Assembly: GCA_937863915.1 (NCBI GenBank)
Contig: CALMID010000018.1
Location: 1-6,927 of the forward strand
Origin: an uncultured Pseudomonas sp.
Lineage (GTDB): Bacteria; Pseudomonadota; Gammaproteobacteria; Pseudomonadales; Pseudomonadaceae
DNA length: 6,927 nucleotides
Direction: 5' to 3'
The position numbers and the translations under genes were made by a program. The notes under the pieces are model-generated. The model was given only the letters and a program-made list of their open reading frames with translations. It was not told where the DNA came from and did not search any database. Position 1 is the stretch's first letter, and the number at the start of each line of letters is the position of its first letter. Shown here in pieces: positions 1-6,389 of this stretch.

Positions 1-11
1 TCTCGACCGGC

Positions 12-1001
12 TCAAACAGCGGGTTGAGGCGAGAGCAGGCCGTCCAGGCGTGGCAAAGCGCAGGCCATGGACGCCAGCGATTTGGCCAGGCGGTAGCAGA
101 ACACCTCGATGGCCAGGGTCGCGCCGGCATGCCCCTGCTCGCGCGCCTGCTCCAGGCTGCGCATGTCGTTGGACAGGCCGGAAAGCCCCTTGAGGCCACT
201 TTCGTGATTGAGCAGTCTGTCGATGCGCGGCAGGTCCCAACCCAGCGTGCGGGCCAGATGGCCATGCAGGTTGGGGTCGACGTCGCCGCTGCGCGTGCCC
301 ATCACCAGACCTTCCAGCGGGGTCAGGCCCATGCTGGTGTCGCGGCTCTGGCCGTTGACCACGGCGCAGGTCGAGCAGCCGTTGCCGAGGTGGGCCACCA
401 GCCAGCAGCTGTCGTCATAGGCCAGGCCGGCCATTTCGGCCGCGCGCTGGCTCACGTAGCGATGGCTGGTACCGTGGAAGCCATAGCGGCGGATGCCCTG
501 TTCACGGTACAGCGACTCGGGCAGGGCATAACGGAACGCATGCTCCGGCAGGCTTTGGTGAAAGGCCGTGTCGAAGACGGCCACCTGCGGCAGGTCGGGA
601 AACACCGCCAGGGCCGCCTCGATGCCTTGCAGGTTGGCCGGGTTGTGCAGCGGCGCGAGCACGGCGGCGTTGCCGATGGCCTGCAGCACCGTGGCATCGA
701 TGCGGCAGGCGCTGGTGAACTGCTCGCCACCGTGCACCACACGATGACCGATACCGTGCAAGGCACCTCCCGCGGCCTGCTGAACCAGCGGCAGCAGATG
801 GGCGAGTGCTGCCCGATGGTTGGCGCCTGAAATCATCAGGCTGTCATGCTGGTCACCCTGTTGCCAGCTCAGCTCGGCTTCCGGACTGCCAAGACGCTCG
901 GCCAGCCCCTGCAGGGTGGCCGAGCCATGGTCCTCGTTGATCAGGGCAAACTTGATCGACGAGCTGCCGCAGTTGATTACCAGGATATTGCGACTGGCCA
1001 T
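12..1001 (-). CDS. ackA: Acetate kinase, C-terminally truncated
   Basis: Acetate kinase interconverts acetate + ATP and acetyl phosphate + ADP in the cytoplasm, in the Pta-AckA pathway. The 329-residue frame shows the family signatures: NCGSSSIKF (10-18), HRVVHGGE (86-93, with the catalytic Arg at 87), DTAFHQ (144-149), GFHGTSH (174-180) and GTRSGDVDP (235-243). Family members are about 395-400 residues. This one matches as far as LDGLL and then reads SPQPAV and stops, so the ATP-site motif usually written FTGGIGEN and the C-terminal helix with its conserved Glu are missing. The start at 1001 is supported by AAGGAGG four bases upstream. The ATG shares one base with the stop of the upstream DUF3565 gene (TGATG), suggesting coupled translation. 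As read, the product should be inactive. A deletion or insertion breakpoint, or an assembly join near position 32, could each explain it. Confidence 0.9.
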   Translation of the reverse strand: MASRNILVINCGSSSIKFALINEDHGSATLQGLAERLGSPEAELSWQQGDQHDSLMISGANHRAALAHLLPLVQQAAGGALHGIGHRVVHGGEQFTSACRIDATVLQAIGNAAVLAPLHNPANLQGIEAALAVFPDLPQVAVFDTAFHQSLPEHAFRYALPESLYREQGIRRYGFHGTSHRYVSQRAAEMAGLAYDDSCWLVAHLGNGCSTCAVVNGQSRDTSMGLTPLEGLVMGTRSGDVDPNLHGHLARTLGWDLPRIDRLLNHESGLKGLSGLSNDMRSLEQAREQGHAGATLAIEVFCYRLAKSLASMACALPRLDGLLSPQPAV

Positions 1002-1285
1002 CAGGCCTCCTTGTCAGAAGATTGGGCACACCAGCCGCAGGCGAAGGGCTGACCGATACTGGCCTGACGCTGCTCGGTGTCCAGGACCCAGGCGCGGTTC
1101 TGCCAGGGCGGCTGATGGCGCTGGTGTTGAGTATGCCCGCAAGACAGCTCGGCGACCCAGTGGCCGTGTTCATCCTGATGCCATCCGAGCAGCCGGCAGA
1201 GCTTCCGTCCGTCTGCGTTCGTGTCGCTTTCGCCCGGTCGCGGCGCTACACTGCGGGTTCTTTTTTCTCTATCCAAAGGTTTCAA
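1001..1285 (-). CDS. DUF3565-type small Cys/His protein
   Basis: This small protein resembles the DUF3565 family of uncharacterised proteobacterial proteins. The conserved core runs from about residue 34 to 86 of the longest frame: [14 protein letters not shown], then SCGH (48-51), [10 protein letters not shown] (59-68) and a closing CGWC (83-86). The Cys-Gly-His and Cys-x-x-Cys elements suggest a small metal (zinc) site, which is inference. Its TGA overlaps the ATG of ackA by one base, so the two are probably one transcript. The start is uncertain. The longest frame opens with TTG at 1285, only two bases from the start of the divergent slyD and inside its leader, and another TTG lies at 1276-1274. 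There is no in-frame ATG or GTG before the conserved core, whose N-terminal side normally carries only a few residues in this family. The real protein may therefore be shorter. Function unknown. Confidence 0.72.
   Translation of the reverse strand: MKPLDREKRTRSVAPRPGESDTNADGRKLCRLLGWHQDEHGHWVAELSCGHTQHQRHQPPWQNRAWVLDTEQRQASIGQPFACGWCAQSSDKEA
1247..1252 (+). promoter_or_regulatory. Possible -10 element for slyD
   Basis: TACACT lies 35 bases before the slyD ATG and matches four of six positions of the sigma-70 -10 consensus. The hexamer 17 bases upstream (TCGCTT, 1224-1229) is a poor -35. A T-rich stretch (1260-1267) falls in the predicted leader. It is suggested mainly by position. Confidence 0.35.
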
Positions 1286-1287
1286 CC

Positions 1288-1773
1288 ATGCAGATTGCGG
1301 CCAACAAGGCGGTTTCCATCGACTATACCCTGACCAACGATGCCGGTGAGGTGATCGACAGCTCCGCTGGTGGCGCGCCGCTGGTGTATCTGCACGGTGC
1401 CCGCAACATCATCGCCGGTCTGGAGAAGGCGCTGGAAGGCAAGCAGGTTGGTGACGAGCTGGAAGTAGCCGTGGAGCCGGAAGAAGCCTATGGCGAGTAC
1501 AGCGCCGAACTGGTTGCCGTGCTCAACCGCAGCATGTTTGAAGGTGTCGAGGAACTGGAAGTCGGCATGCAGTTCCACGCCTCCGGTCCGGATGGCGGCA
1601 TGCAGATCGTCACCATTCGCGATCTGGAAGGCGACGACGTGACCGTTGACGGCAACCACCCGCTGGCCGGTCAGCGCCTGAACTTCAAGGTCAAGGTTGT
1701 TGCCGTGCGCGAAGCCAATGCCGAAGAACTCGCCCATGGCCACATCCATGGCGAAGGTGGTCACCACCACTGA
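1288..1773 (+). CDS. slyD: FKBP-type prolyl isomerase, SlyD-like
   Basis: This is a cytoplasmic peptidyl-prolyl cis-trans isomerase and chaperone of the SlyD class. The 161 residues begin with the FKBP strand AVSIDYTLTNDAGEVIDSS (8-26). PLVYLHGARNIIAGLEKALEG (31-51) and PEEAYGEY (64-71) follow. The chaperone insert-in-flap domain occupies about 72-120, and FKBP returns with DGNHPLAGQRLNF (121-133). The tail is His-rich, with six His in the last twelve residues, ending GHHH. In E. coli SlyD a longer His/Cys-rich tail binds nickel and helps hydrogenase maturation; this tail is shorter and has no Cys. The start at 1288 is chosen over upstream in-frame starts because it matches the family N terminus and follows AAAGGT (1275-1280). 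The gene is divergent from the DUF3565-ackA pair and ends before an intrinsic terminator. Confidence 0.95.
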   Translation: MQIAANKAVSIDYTLTNDAGEVIDSSAGGAPLVYLHGARNIIAGLEKALEGKQVGDELEVAVEPEEAYGEYSAELVAVLNRSMFEGVEELEVGMQFHASGPDGGMQIVTIRDLEGDDVTVDGNHPLAGQRLNFKVKVVAVREANAEELAHGHIHGEGGHHH

Positions 1774-1801
1774 TGGGCTCGGCCTTGCCAGGCTGATTAG
1801 G

Positions 1802-1825
1802 AAAGGCGCCCTCGAGGCGCCTTTT
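1802..1825 (+). terminator. Intrinsic terminator after slyD
   Basis: A nine-base stem (AAAGGCGCC at 1802-1810, GGCGCCTTT at 1816-1824) has a five-base loop CTCGA and ends in TTTT. It lies 29 bases past the slyD stop and 32 bases before the glutathione peroxidase start. It should separate the two genes or reduce read-through. The A-run on the 5' side makes it nominally bidirectional, but no minus-strand gene approaches it. Confidence 0.85.
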
Positions 1826-1856
1826 CCGTCCCGGTTGTTTACACAAGGAGTGACTC

Positions 1857-2345
1857 ATGAGCATGTTTCATGACCTGACCCTGCAAGGCCTGGATGGCCA
1901 GGAGCTACCGCTGGCACCGCTGGCAGGTCAGGTGGTATTGGTGGTCAACGTGGCCTCCAAGTGTGGTCTGACCCCGCAATACGCCGGTCTGGAGGCGCTC
2001 TATCAGCGCTACCGTGCCCGCGGTTTCAGCGTGCTGGGTCTGCCGTGCAACCAGTTTGCCGGGCAGGAGCCGGGCAGCGAGGCGGAGATCGCCCAGTTCT
2101 GCAGCCAGAACTACGGCGTGACTTTCCCCATGAGCGCCAAGCTCGAGGTCAATGGTCCGGATCGCCACCAGCTGTACACCCTGCTGGCCGGTGAGGGCGC
2201 CGAGTTTCCCGGCGACATCACCTGGAACTTCGAGAAGTTTCTGCTGGGGCCTGATGGTCGCGTGCTGGCTCGCTTCTCGCCGCGCACGGCGCCGGATGAC
2301 GCCGCGCTGCTGCAGGCCATTGAAGGTGCGCTGGACAAGCTCTGA
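1857..2345 (+). CDS. Glutathione peroxidase (Cys type)
   Basis: This is a thiol peroxidase of the glutathione peroxidase family, which reduces hydrogen peroxide and organic hydroperoxides with glutathione or thioredoxin as reductant. The 162-residue length is typical of bacterial, BtuE-like members. The peroxidatic residue is an ordinary cysteine, C36, in NVASKCGLTPQY (31-42). The other catalytic residues are Q70 in GLPCNQFAGQEPG (61-73) and W123-N124 in WNFEKFLLG (123-131). C82 in FCSQNYGVTFPM sits where thioredoxin-dependent members carry the resolving cysteine, so thioredoxin is a likely reductant (inference). The start at 1857 follows AAGGAG at 1845-1850. A second ATG two codons later is less well spaced. 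No clear promoter is visible in the 32 bases after the slyD terminator, so expression may depend on read-through or on a promoter within the slyD end. It is convergent with the AraC-family gene. Confidence 0.96.
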   Translation: MSMFHDLTLQGLDGQELPLAPLAGQVVLVVNVASKCGLTPQYAGLEALYQRYRARGFSVLGLPCNQFAGQEPGSEAEIAQFCSQNYGVTFPMSAKLEVNGPDRHQLYTLLAGEGAEFPGDITWNFEKFLLGPDGRVLARFSPRTAPDDAALLQAIEGALDKL

Positions 2346-2361
2346 GCCGTAGCGGCTCAGA
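2341..2361. terminator. Palindrome joining two convergent gene ends
   Basis: Arms TCTGAGCCG (2341-2349) and CGGCTCAGA (2353-2361) form a perfect nine-base stem with a TAG triloop. The peroxidase stop (2343-2345) is in the left arm, and the AraC-family stop (2359-2357 on the minus strand) is in the right arm. Neither strand has a T-run after it, so this is a candidate bidirectional end structure rather than a textbook intrinsic terminator. Confidence 0.5.
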
Positions 2362-3229
2362 TGCATCGTGCTGCTCGGTACTGACTCGGCGTTGCGCCGA
2401 AGTGCTGACGAAAGCGCGTACTGAAGTGACTGGCACTGGCAAAGCCGCAGGCCAGGGCAATATCCCCCAGTTCGTGCGGGCTGCTGGCCAGCAGTTCGGT
2501 TGCCCGCTGCAGGCGGCGCATCAGCACATAGCGGTGCGGCGGCAGGCCGAAGCTCTGCGTGAACATGCGCGCGAAGTGGTAGCCCGACAGCGCGGCCTGC
2601 TCGGCCAGCTCAGCCAGCCCTAGTGGCTGCTCCAGATGCGCCTCGATGTATTCCTGCAACCGGCGCCGCGTCTGTGGTGCCAGGCCACCCTTGAGTTGCA
2701 GCCCGTTTCTGCGTCCTACCTGAGTCAGTAGCGCCTGGTCGAGAATGGCCTGGCTGAGGCTGCTGCACAGCAGCCGTTCGCCTGGCTCCTGCCAGTCGAG
2801 CAGGGTCAGCTGGCGAAAACGGCCGGCCTGCTGCGGGTCTTCGAGAAAGGTGCGTTCCTGCAGCTGCAGTTCGCGCGGCTCGCGGTCGAGCAGCTGAACG
2901 GCACCGAGGGCAAACGGCTGCGGGCTCACATACAGGTGGATAAAGCGCAGCTCGCCGTTCACCACCCAGGCCGACTGGTGCTCGGCCGGCAGGATGCACA
3001 GGCGCTGCGGCGCGCCCTTGAGTTGTGGCAGGTCGCGGCGAAAGGTGCCGTAGCCGCCTACCAGAAAGCAGCCGAAGGTGAGAACCCCAGGGCTGTTGTA
3101 CTGGGTGGCCTCATGGGCATTGCGCCACTGCGCCAGGGCCAACCCGTCGGCCAGCTGCACGCTACGCTCCAGTTGCGCGCGGGAGCGGCTGAGCGCTTGA
3201 AAAACCTGATGTTGCAGCGACTGACTCAT
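2357..3229 (-). CDS. AraC-family transcriptional regulator
   Basis: This is a 290-residue DNA-binding regulator of the AraC/XylS family. The C-terminal domain (about 185-290) contains both helix-turn-helix units: LGLAELAEQAALSGYHFARM, followed by FTQSFG, at about 203-228, and LGDIALACGFASASHFSTRF, followed by RQHFG, at about 254-280. The domain closes with the family signature GATPSQYR. The N-terminal part (about 30-150) is probably a cupin-like effector or dimerisation domain. It does not reveal the ligand. I chose the ATG at 3229 (MSQSLQ). A longer frame opening at 3370 would run antisense through the whole intergenic region and into the transporter start. The ribosome site is weak (AGGG about eleven bases upstream), so the start is less certain than the identity. 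The gene is divergent from an EamA transporter, and a regulator in that position usually controls its neighbour (inference). Confidence 0.92.
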   Translation of the reverse strand: MSQSLQHQVFQALSRSRAQLERSVQLADGLALAQWRNAHEATQYNSPGVLTFGCFLVGGYGTFRRDLPQLKGAPQRLCILPAEHQSAWVVNGELRFIHLYVSPQPFALGAVQLLDREPRELQLQERTFLEDPQQAGRFRQLTLLDWQEPGERLLCSSLSQAILDQALLTQVGRRNGLQLKGGLAPQTRRRLQEYIEAHLEQPLGLAELAEQAALSGYHFARMFTQSFGLPPHRYVLMRRLQRATELLASSPHELGDIALACGFASASHFSTRFRQHFGATPSQYRAARCI

Positions 3230-3303
3230 GTCGGCACGCCCTGTAAATACTGGCTTGCATGCTAACCCTGCGAGCGGTCGGCTCACAGCCTCCGGCGCGC
3301 AAA

Positions 3304-3352
3304 TGCGCAAGATTGTGCAAGTGCCGAGCGGCTGCAGGCGTGACACTGCAAG
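3304..3352. promoter_or_regulatory. Candidate operator: TGCAAG-like repeats
   Basis: In the gap between the AraC-family gene and the transporter, TGCGCAAG (3304-3311) and TGTGCAAG (3314-3321) are tandem direct repeats ten bases apart, about one helical turn. A further TGCAAG lies at 3347-3352, and its inverse CTTGCA is at 3254-3259. Tandem half-sites a turn apart suit the two-HTH AraC proteins. Binding is not shown. Confidence 0.4.
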
Positions 3353-3368
3353 CCCGAAGGAGGCCTGC

Positions 3369-4268
3369 ATGAACCTGTTTCTCTACCTGTTGACCGTGCT
3401 GATCTGGGGCACCACCTGGATCGCCATCACCTGGCAACTGGGTCTGGTGCCGCCGGAGGTGTCGATTGTCTATCGCTTTGCCCTGGCCGCGCTGGTGCTG
3501 TTCGCCGGCCTGCTGATCACGGGGCGCCTGCAGCGGCTCGACCGGCGCGCACAAGGGCTGTGCCTGGCTCAGGGTTTATGCCTGTTCTGCGTCAATTTTG
3601 TCTGTTTCTACCATGCCAGCCAGTGGGTCCCCAGCGGCCTGATCGCCGTGGTGTTTTCCACCGCCACGTTGTGGAATGCGCTGAATGCCCGGCTGTTTTT
3701 CGGCCAGCGGCTGGCGCTCAATGTGCTGGCGGGCGGGGGCTGTGGTCTGCTCGGCCTGGCCTTGCTGTTCTGGCCGGAATTGATCAGTCATGACGCCTCG
3801 CCGCAGACCTGGCTGGGCCTGGTGCTGGCCCTGCTTGGCACGCTGAGCTTTTCCGCCGGCAACCTGCTCTCCAGCCTGCAGCAGAAGGCTGGCTGGCGGC
3901 CGCTGAGCACCAATGCCTACGGCATGCTGTATGGCGCTCTGCTATTGGCTGGCTATTGCCTGTTGCAGGGCGTGCCCTTTGCCTTCGAGGGCAGCCTGCG
4001 TTATGTCGGTGCCTTGCTCTACCTGGCCATTCCCGGCTCGGTGATCGGCTTTACCGCCTACCTGACCCTGGTCGGCCGCCTTGGGCCGGAGAAGGCGGCC
4101 TATTGCACGGTGCTGTTCCCGCTGGTGGCGCTGAATATCTCGGCCTGGCTGGAAGGTTATCAGTGGACAGCGCCGGCGCTGGCCGGCCTGGTGCTGGTGA
4201 TGCTCGGCAACTGGCTGGTGTTCCGTAAACCGCGTATGCCGCCGGTCAAAACTGCTCAGCCGGCCTGA
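3369..4268 (+). CDS. EamA/DMT-family membrane transporter
   Basis: This is an inner-membrane protein of the drug/metabolite transporter superfamily, a group of metabolite and amino-acid exporters. The 299 residues form about ten hydrophobic segments arranged as two EamA repeats. The first repeat opens with MNLFLYLLTVLIWGTTWIAI, the typical N-terminal W-G-(T/S)-x-(W/F) segment. The second begins near the stretch LGLVLALLGTLSFSAGNLLS and ends with LAGLVLVMLGNWLVF. A short basic tail follows the last helix. The substrate cannot be read from sequence. The start at 3369 is set by AAGGAGG at 3357-3363. The in-frame extension upstream covers the intergenic region and is not hydrophobic. The gene is divergent from the AraC-family regulator, its likely controller. 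Its last 13 bases overlap the end of the convergent membrane-protein gene. Confidence 0.92.
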   Translation: MNLFLYLLTVLIWGTTWIAITWQLGLVPPEVSIVYRFALAALVLFAGLLITGRLQRLDRRAQGLCLAQGLCLFCVNFVCFYHASQWVPSGLIAVVFSTATLWNALNARLFFGQRLALNVLAGGGCGLLGLALLFWPELISHDASPQTWLGLVLALLGTLSFSAGNLLSSLQQKAGWRPLSTNAYGMLYGALLLAGYCLLQGVPFAFEGSLRYVGALLYLAIPGSVIGFTAYLTLVGRLGPEKAAYCTVLFPLVALNISAWLEGYQWTAPALAGLVLVMLGNWLVFRKPRMPPVKTAQPA

Positions 4269-4651
4269 GGCAGCCAGTGGCGGATCAGTCTGGGCGTGAA
4301 ACACAGCGCCAGCAGGGTCGGATAGCTCAGGGCGTGCAGGACAAACAGCAGCTGACCCATATGGCCCGGCTCGTCCTTGAGCAGCATCAGGCCGAACAGG
4401 CCGAGGTAGAGCAATCCCAGAATCAGGCCGTAAAGGCCGACCAGTCGCCAGCGCTCGGTCAGCGTCGGCAGGCGTTTTTCCCGGCGGGCGAAGATCAGGC
4501 TGACACCCAGTGCCACCAGTGTTGCCACCAGCAGCGTGGCGCTGACGCCGCCGAGCTTGAATAGCGCGCGTACCAGCAGGTTGAGTGCCACCACGGCGAG
4601 CACGGCGCCGCCGGCGTAGTAGCGCAGGGCGAGCGGGGCGCTGCCGTTCAT
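4256..4651 (-). CDS. Small four-helix membrane protein, unknown
   Basis: I do not recognise this 131-residue protein. It has four hydrophobic segments at about 10-31, 35-55, 69-91 and 97-120. A basic loop (RREKRLPTLTERWR) lies between the second and third, and a charged loop (KDEPGH) between the third and fourth. Both ends of the protein are short, so nearly all of it is in the membrane. The ATG at 4651 overlaps the TGA of the upstream dehydrogenase gene as ATGA, a sign of coupled translation and a probable joint role. A longer in-frame reading to 4885 runs through the dehydrogenase coding region and is rejected. The 3' end overlaps the convergent EamA gene by 13 bases, with no terminator visible between them. 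Function unknown; a partner or anchor for the dehydrogenase is only a guess. Confidence 0.82.
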   Translation of the reverse strand: MNGSAPLALRYYAGGAVLAVVALNLLVRALFKLGGVSATLLVATLVALGVSLIFARREKRLPTLTERWRLVGLYGLILGLLYLGLFGLMLLKDEPGHMGQLLFVLHALSYPTLLALCFTPRLIRHWLPQAG

Positions 4652-5484
4652 GGGGCCAGCTGCCGGTTGAGGCCGAAGCGCTTCATCAGAACCTTCTCCA
4701 ACAGCGCCTTGGGCAACAGGGCGGCCAGTAGCGGCATGGCCCGGCTGCCATTGCCGATGCGCAGCAGGCGCGGGCGCTTGCCCTGTTGCACGGCGGCCAG
4801 CAGCACGGCGGCGAATTCGCTGGCCGGCGTCGGATGATCCTGCGAGGCATTGGCGCGGGCGCGGATGCCCTCGCGCAGCGGCCACCAGGCTGAGCTTTCA
4901 GCGATCAGTGCTTCGGCTTCGCGGCTGGCATTGCTGCCGAAGCTGGAGGCGATGGCTCCCGGCTGCACTTCCATGACCTCGATGGCGAAGGGTGCCAGCT
5001 CCATGCGCAGGGCGTCGGAGAGGGCATGCACGGCAGCCTTGGAGGCGCAGTAGGCACCGGCGAACGGCGTGACCATGACGCCCGAGACGCTGCCGATATT
5101 CACCACCAGACCACGGCTGGCACGCAGCAGCGGAAAGCAGGCGCGAGTCAGCTCGATGAGGCTGAAGACATTGGTTTCGAACTGCCGGCGCAGGGCATCG
5201 GCGCCGCCGTCGAGCAGCGGGCCCATGGCGCCGTAGCCGGCATTGTTGATCAGCACGTCCAGGCGCCCGGCCTCCTGCTCCAGTCGCGCACTGGCGCGTT
5301 GCACGGCGGCGGCATCGTTGACGTCCAGTTCGACCGCGACAAAGCCGGCGGCGCTGAGCGTGGCCAGGTCCTCAGCCTTGCGCGCACAGGCCCACACGCT
5401 GTAACCGGCGGCCTGAAAGGCATCCGCGAGGGCGCGGCCGATGCCGCTGGAGCATCCGGTGATGAAGGCGACGGGCTGACTCAT
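4648..5484 (-). CDS. Short-chain dehydrogenase/reductase (SDR)
   Basis: This is a classical SDR oxidoreductase of 278 residues with a Rossmann fold. The cofactor loop TGCSSGIG is at 9-16, the D54 adenine-side residue is in LDV, and NNAG is at 80-83. The helix-4 Asn is N105, and the catalytic Ser, Tyr and Lys are S132, Y145 and K149 (YCASK). R35, just after the second strand (ACARK), suggests NADP(H) preference (inference). The C-terminal 80 or so residues are longer than the minimal SDR and include a hydrophobic, basic stretch (PLLAALLPKALLEKVLMKRF), which could touch the membrane. The substrate is unknown; similar proteins are annotated only as SDR oxidoreductases. The start at 5484 has AAGGAG five bases upstream. 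It is the first gene of a two-gene unit with the small membrane protein, joined by ATGA. Confidence 0.94.
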   Translation of the reverse strand: MSQPVAFITGCSSGIGRALADAFQAAGYSVWACARKAEDLATLSAAGFVAVELDVNDAAAVQRASARLEQEAGRLDVLINNAGYGAMGPLLDGGADALRRQFETNVFSLIELTRACFPLLRASRGLVVNIGSVSGVMVTPFAGAYCASKAAVHALSDALRMELAPFAIEVMEVQPGAIASSFGSNASREAEALIAESSAWWPLREGIRARANASQDHPTPASEFAAVLLAAVQQGKRPRLLRIGNGSRAMPLLAALLPKALLEKVLMKRFGLNRQLAP

Positions 5485-5513
5485 GTGAACTCCTTGTCTG
5501 CTGATGGGCGCTG

Positions 5514-5541
5514 ATCGTACGAGGGCATCCTAACGGGCCAA
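5514..5541 (-). promoter_or_regulatory. Possible sigma-70 promoter for the SDR unit
   Basis: On the minus strand, TTGGCC (5541-5536) and TACGAT (5519-5514) are separated by 16 bases. The -10 matches four of six consensus positions and the -35 matches three or four. The site is 29 bases upstream of the SDR start, a suitable distance. Short motifs in GC-rich DNA are weak evidence. Confidence 0.4.
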
Positions 5542-5551
5542 TCGGCTCCTG

Positions 5552-5572
5552 TACTGGCCGGCAAGGCCAGTA
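5552..5572 (-). terminator. Hairpin after yaaA
   Basis: TACTGGCC (5552-5559) and GGCCAGTA (5565-5572) form a perfect eight-base stem with a five-base loop, 11 bases past the yaaA stop. No T-run follows on the minus strand, so it may end or protect the yaaA transcript, but it is not a standard intrinsic terminator. It lies just upstream of the possible SDR promoter. Confidence 0.45.
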
Positions 5573-5582
5573 GAAGGCCATT

Positions 5583-6362
5583 TCAGTCCTGCGGCTGGTC
5601 GCGCAGGAACACCAGGCTGTCGGGCTTGGACTGCTCGGCGCTGTAGCGATAGCCCTGATAGTCGAAGGCCTTGAGGTCTTCGGGGTTGCTCAGACGCTCT
5701 TTGATCACGTAGCGCGCCATCAGGCCACGTGCCTTTTTCGCATAGAAACTGATGATCTTGTACTGACCGTTTTTCAGGTCCTTGAATTCGGTGTCGATGA
5801 TCCTGGCGTTGAGTGCCTTGCGCTTGACCGCCGAGAAGTACTCGTTGGAGGCGAGGTTGAGCAGGATGTTGTCGCCCTGTTCGGCCATGGCTTCGTTAAG
5901 CCACTGACTGATGCGCTCACCCCAGAATTCGTAGAGGTTCTTGCCGCGGGCGTTGCTCAGTTTGGTGCCCATTTCCAGGCGGTAGGGCTGCATCAGATCC
6001 AGTGGCCGCAGCACGCCGTAGAGGCCCGAGAGCATGCGCAGGTGGCGCTGGGCAAAGTCGAAATCCGCCTCGCTGAAATCCTCGGCGTTGAGGCCGGTGT
6101 ACACGTCGCCCTTGAAGGCCAGCAGCGCCTGCTTGGCGTTGGCCGGCGTGAAGTCCGGCGTCCAGCTGCCATAGCGGGCGGCGTTGAGACCGGCGAGCTT
6201 GTCGGACAGGTCCATCAGTTCACTGATCTGCGCCGGGCTCAGTTCGCGCAGGCGCTCGATCAGTTCGCTGGCCTGTTCCAGGTGCGCCGGCAGGGTAAAG
6301 CGCGGCGTCACCGGCGGGGTGTCGTAGTCAAGCGTCTTGGCGGGGGAAATCACCAGCAGCAT
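5583..6362 (-). CDS. yaaA: Peroxide stress protein YaaA (DUF328/UPF0246)
   Basis: YaaA is a cytoplasmic protein that in E. coli lowers free intracellular iron during hydrogen peroxide stress, limiting Fenton damage to DNA and protein. It belongs to the OxyR regulon there, and its structure resembles DNA-binding helix-hairpin-helix folds. The 259-residue length is normal for the family. Signatures are [13 protein letters not shown] (1-13), [13 protein letters not shown] (79-91), [20 protein letters not shown] (112-131), NLYEFW (142-147) and [11 protein letters not shown] (169-179), with [15 protein letters not shown] near the C terminus. The start at 6362 gives the family N terminus and has AGAGGAGA seven bases upstream. 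A longer frame to 6599 would cover the intergenic region and the neighbouring transporter start and is rejected. It is divergent from the CDF gene and has an OxyR-like core upstream (6421-6435). Confidence 0.96.
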   Translation of the reverse strand: MLLVISPAKTLDYDTPPVTPRFTLPAHLEQASELIERLRELSPAQISELMDLSDKLAGLNAARYGSWTPDFTPANAKQALLAFKGDVYTGLNAEDFSEADFDFAQRHLRMLSGLYGVLRPLDLMQPYRLEMGTKLSNARGKNLYEFWGERISQWLNEAMAEQGDNILLNLASNEYFSAVKRKALNARIIDTEFKDLKNGQYKIISFYAKKARGLMARYVIKERLSNPEDLKAFDYQGYRYSAEQSKPDSLVFLRDQPQD

Positions 6363-6389
6363 CAGTCGGTCTCCTCTGAACGAGTGGCG

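Noticed and set aside
11..28. Five-base inverted repeat CTCAA/TTGAG near the ackA junction as an IS end or attC site
   Set aside because: It is too short and matches no mobile-element terminus that I can recognise; only 31 bases are visible past the junction.
1..31. Simple frameshift as the cause of the short acetate kinase
   Set aside because: Neither alternative minus-strand frame across these bases gives the expected FTGGIGEN sequence, so one inserted or lost base is not enough.
24..830. Long plus-strand open frame opposite ackA
   Set aside because: It is antisense to a gene with clear acetate kinase motifs. It has no recognisable domain, and long antisense frames are expected in GC-rich DNA.
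1280..1285. TTGAAA on the minus strand as a -35 for the DUF3565-ackA unit
   Set aside because: No acceptable -10 is found at 16-18 bases, so I cannot support a promoter there.
820..1287. In-frame upstream extension of slyD
   Set aside because: It runs antisense through ackA and the DUF3565 gene and shows no domain; the ATG at 1288 has a ribosome site and the family N terminus.
1826..1856. Own promoter for the glutathione peroxidase gene
   Set aside because: The 31 bases between terminator and ATG are too short and hold no hexamer pair resembling a promoter.
3228..3368. Longer N terminus for the EamA transporter
   Set aside because: The added part is not hydrophobic and crosses the regulator start; AAGGAGG at 3357-3363 fixes the start at 3369.
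3230..3370. Longer N terminus for the AraC-family regulator
   Set aside because: It would cover the whole divergent intergenic region and the transporter start. The added residues do not resemble the family.
4652..4885. Extension of the small membrane protein into the SDR gene
   Set aside because: This part overlaps SDR coding sequence in another frame and is arginine/alanine-rich, not membrane-like. The ATGA overlap supports the start at 4651.
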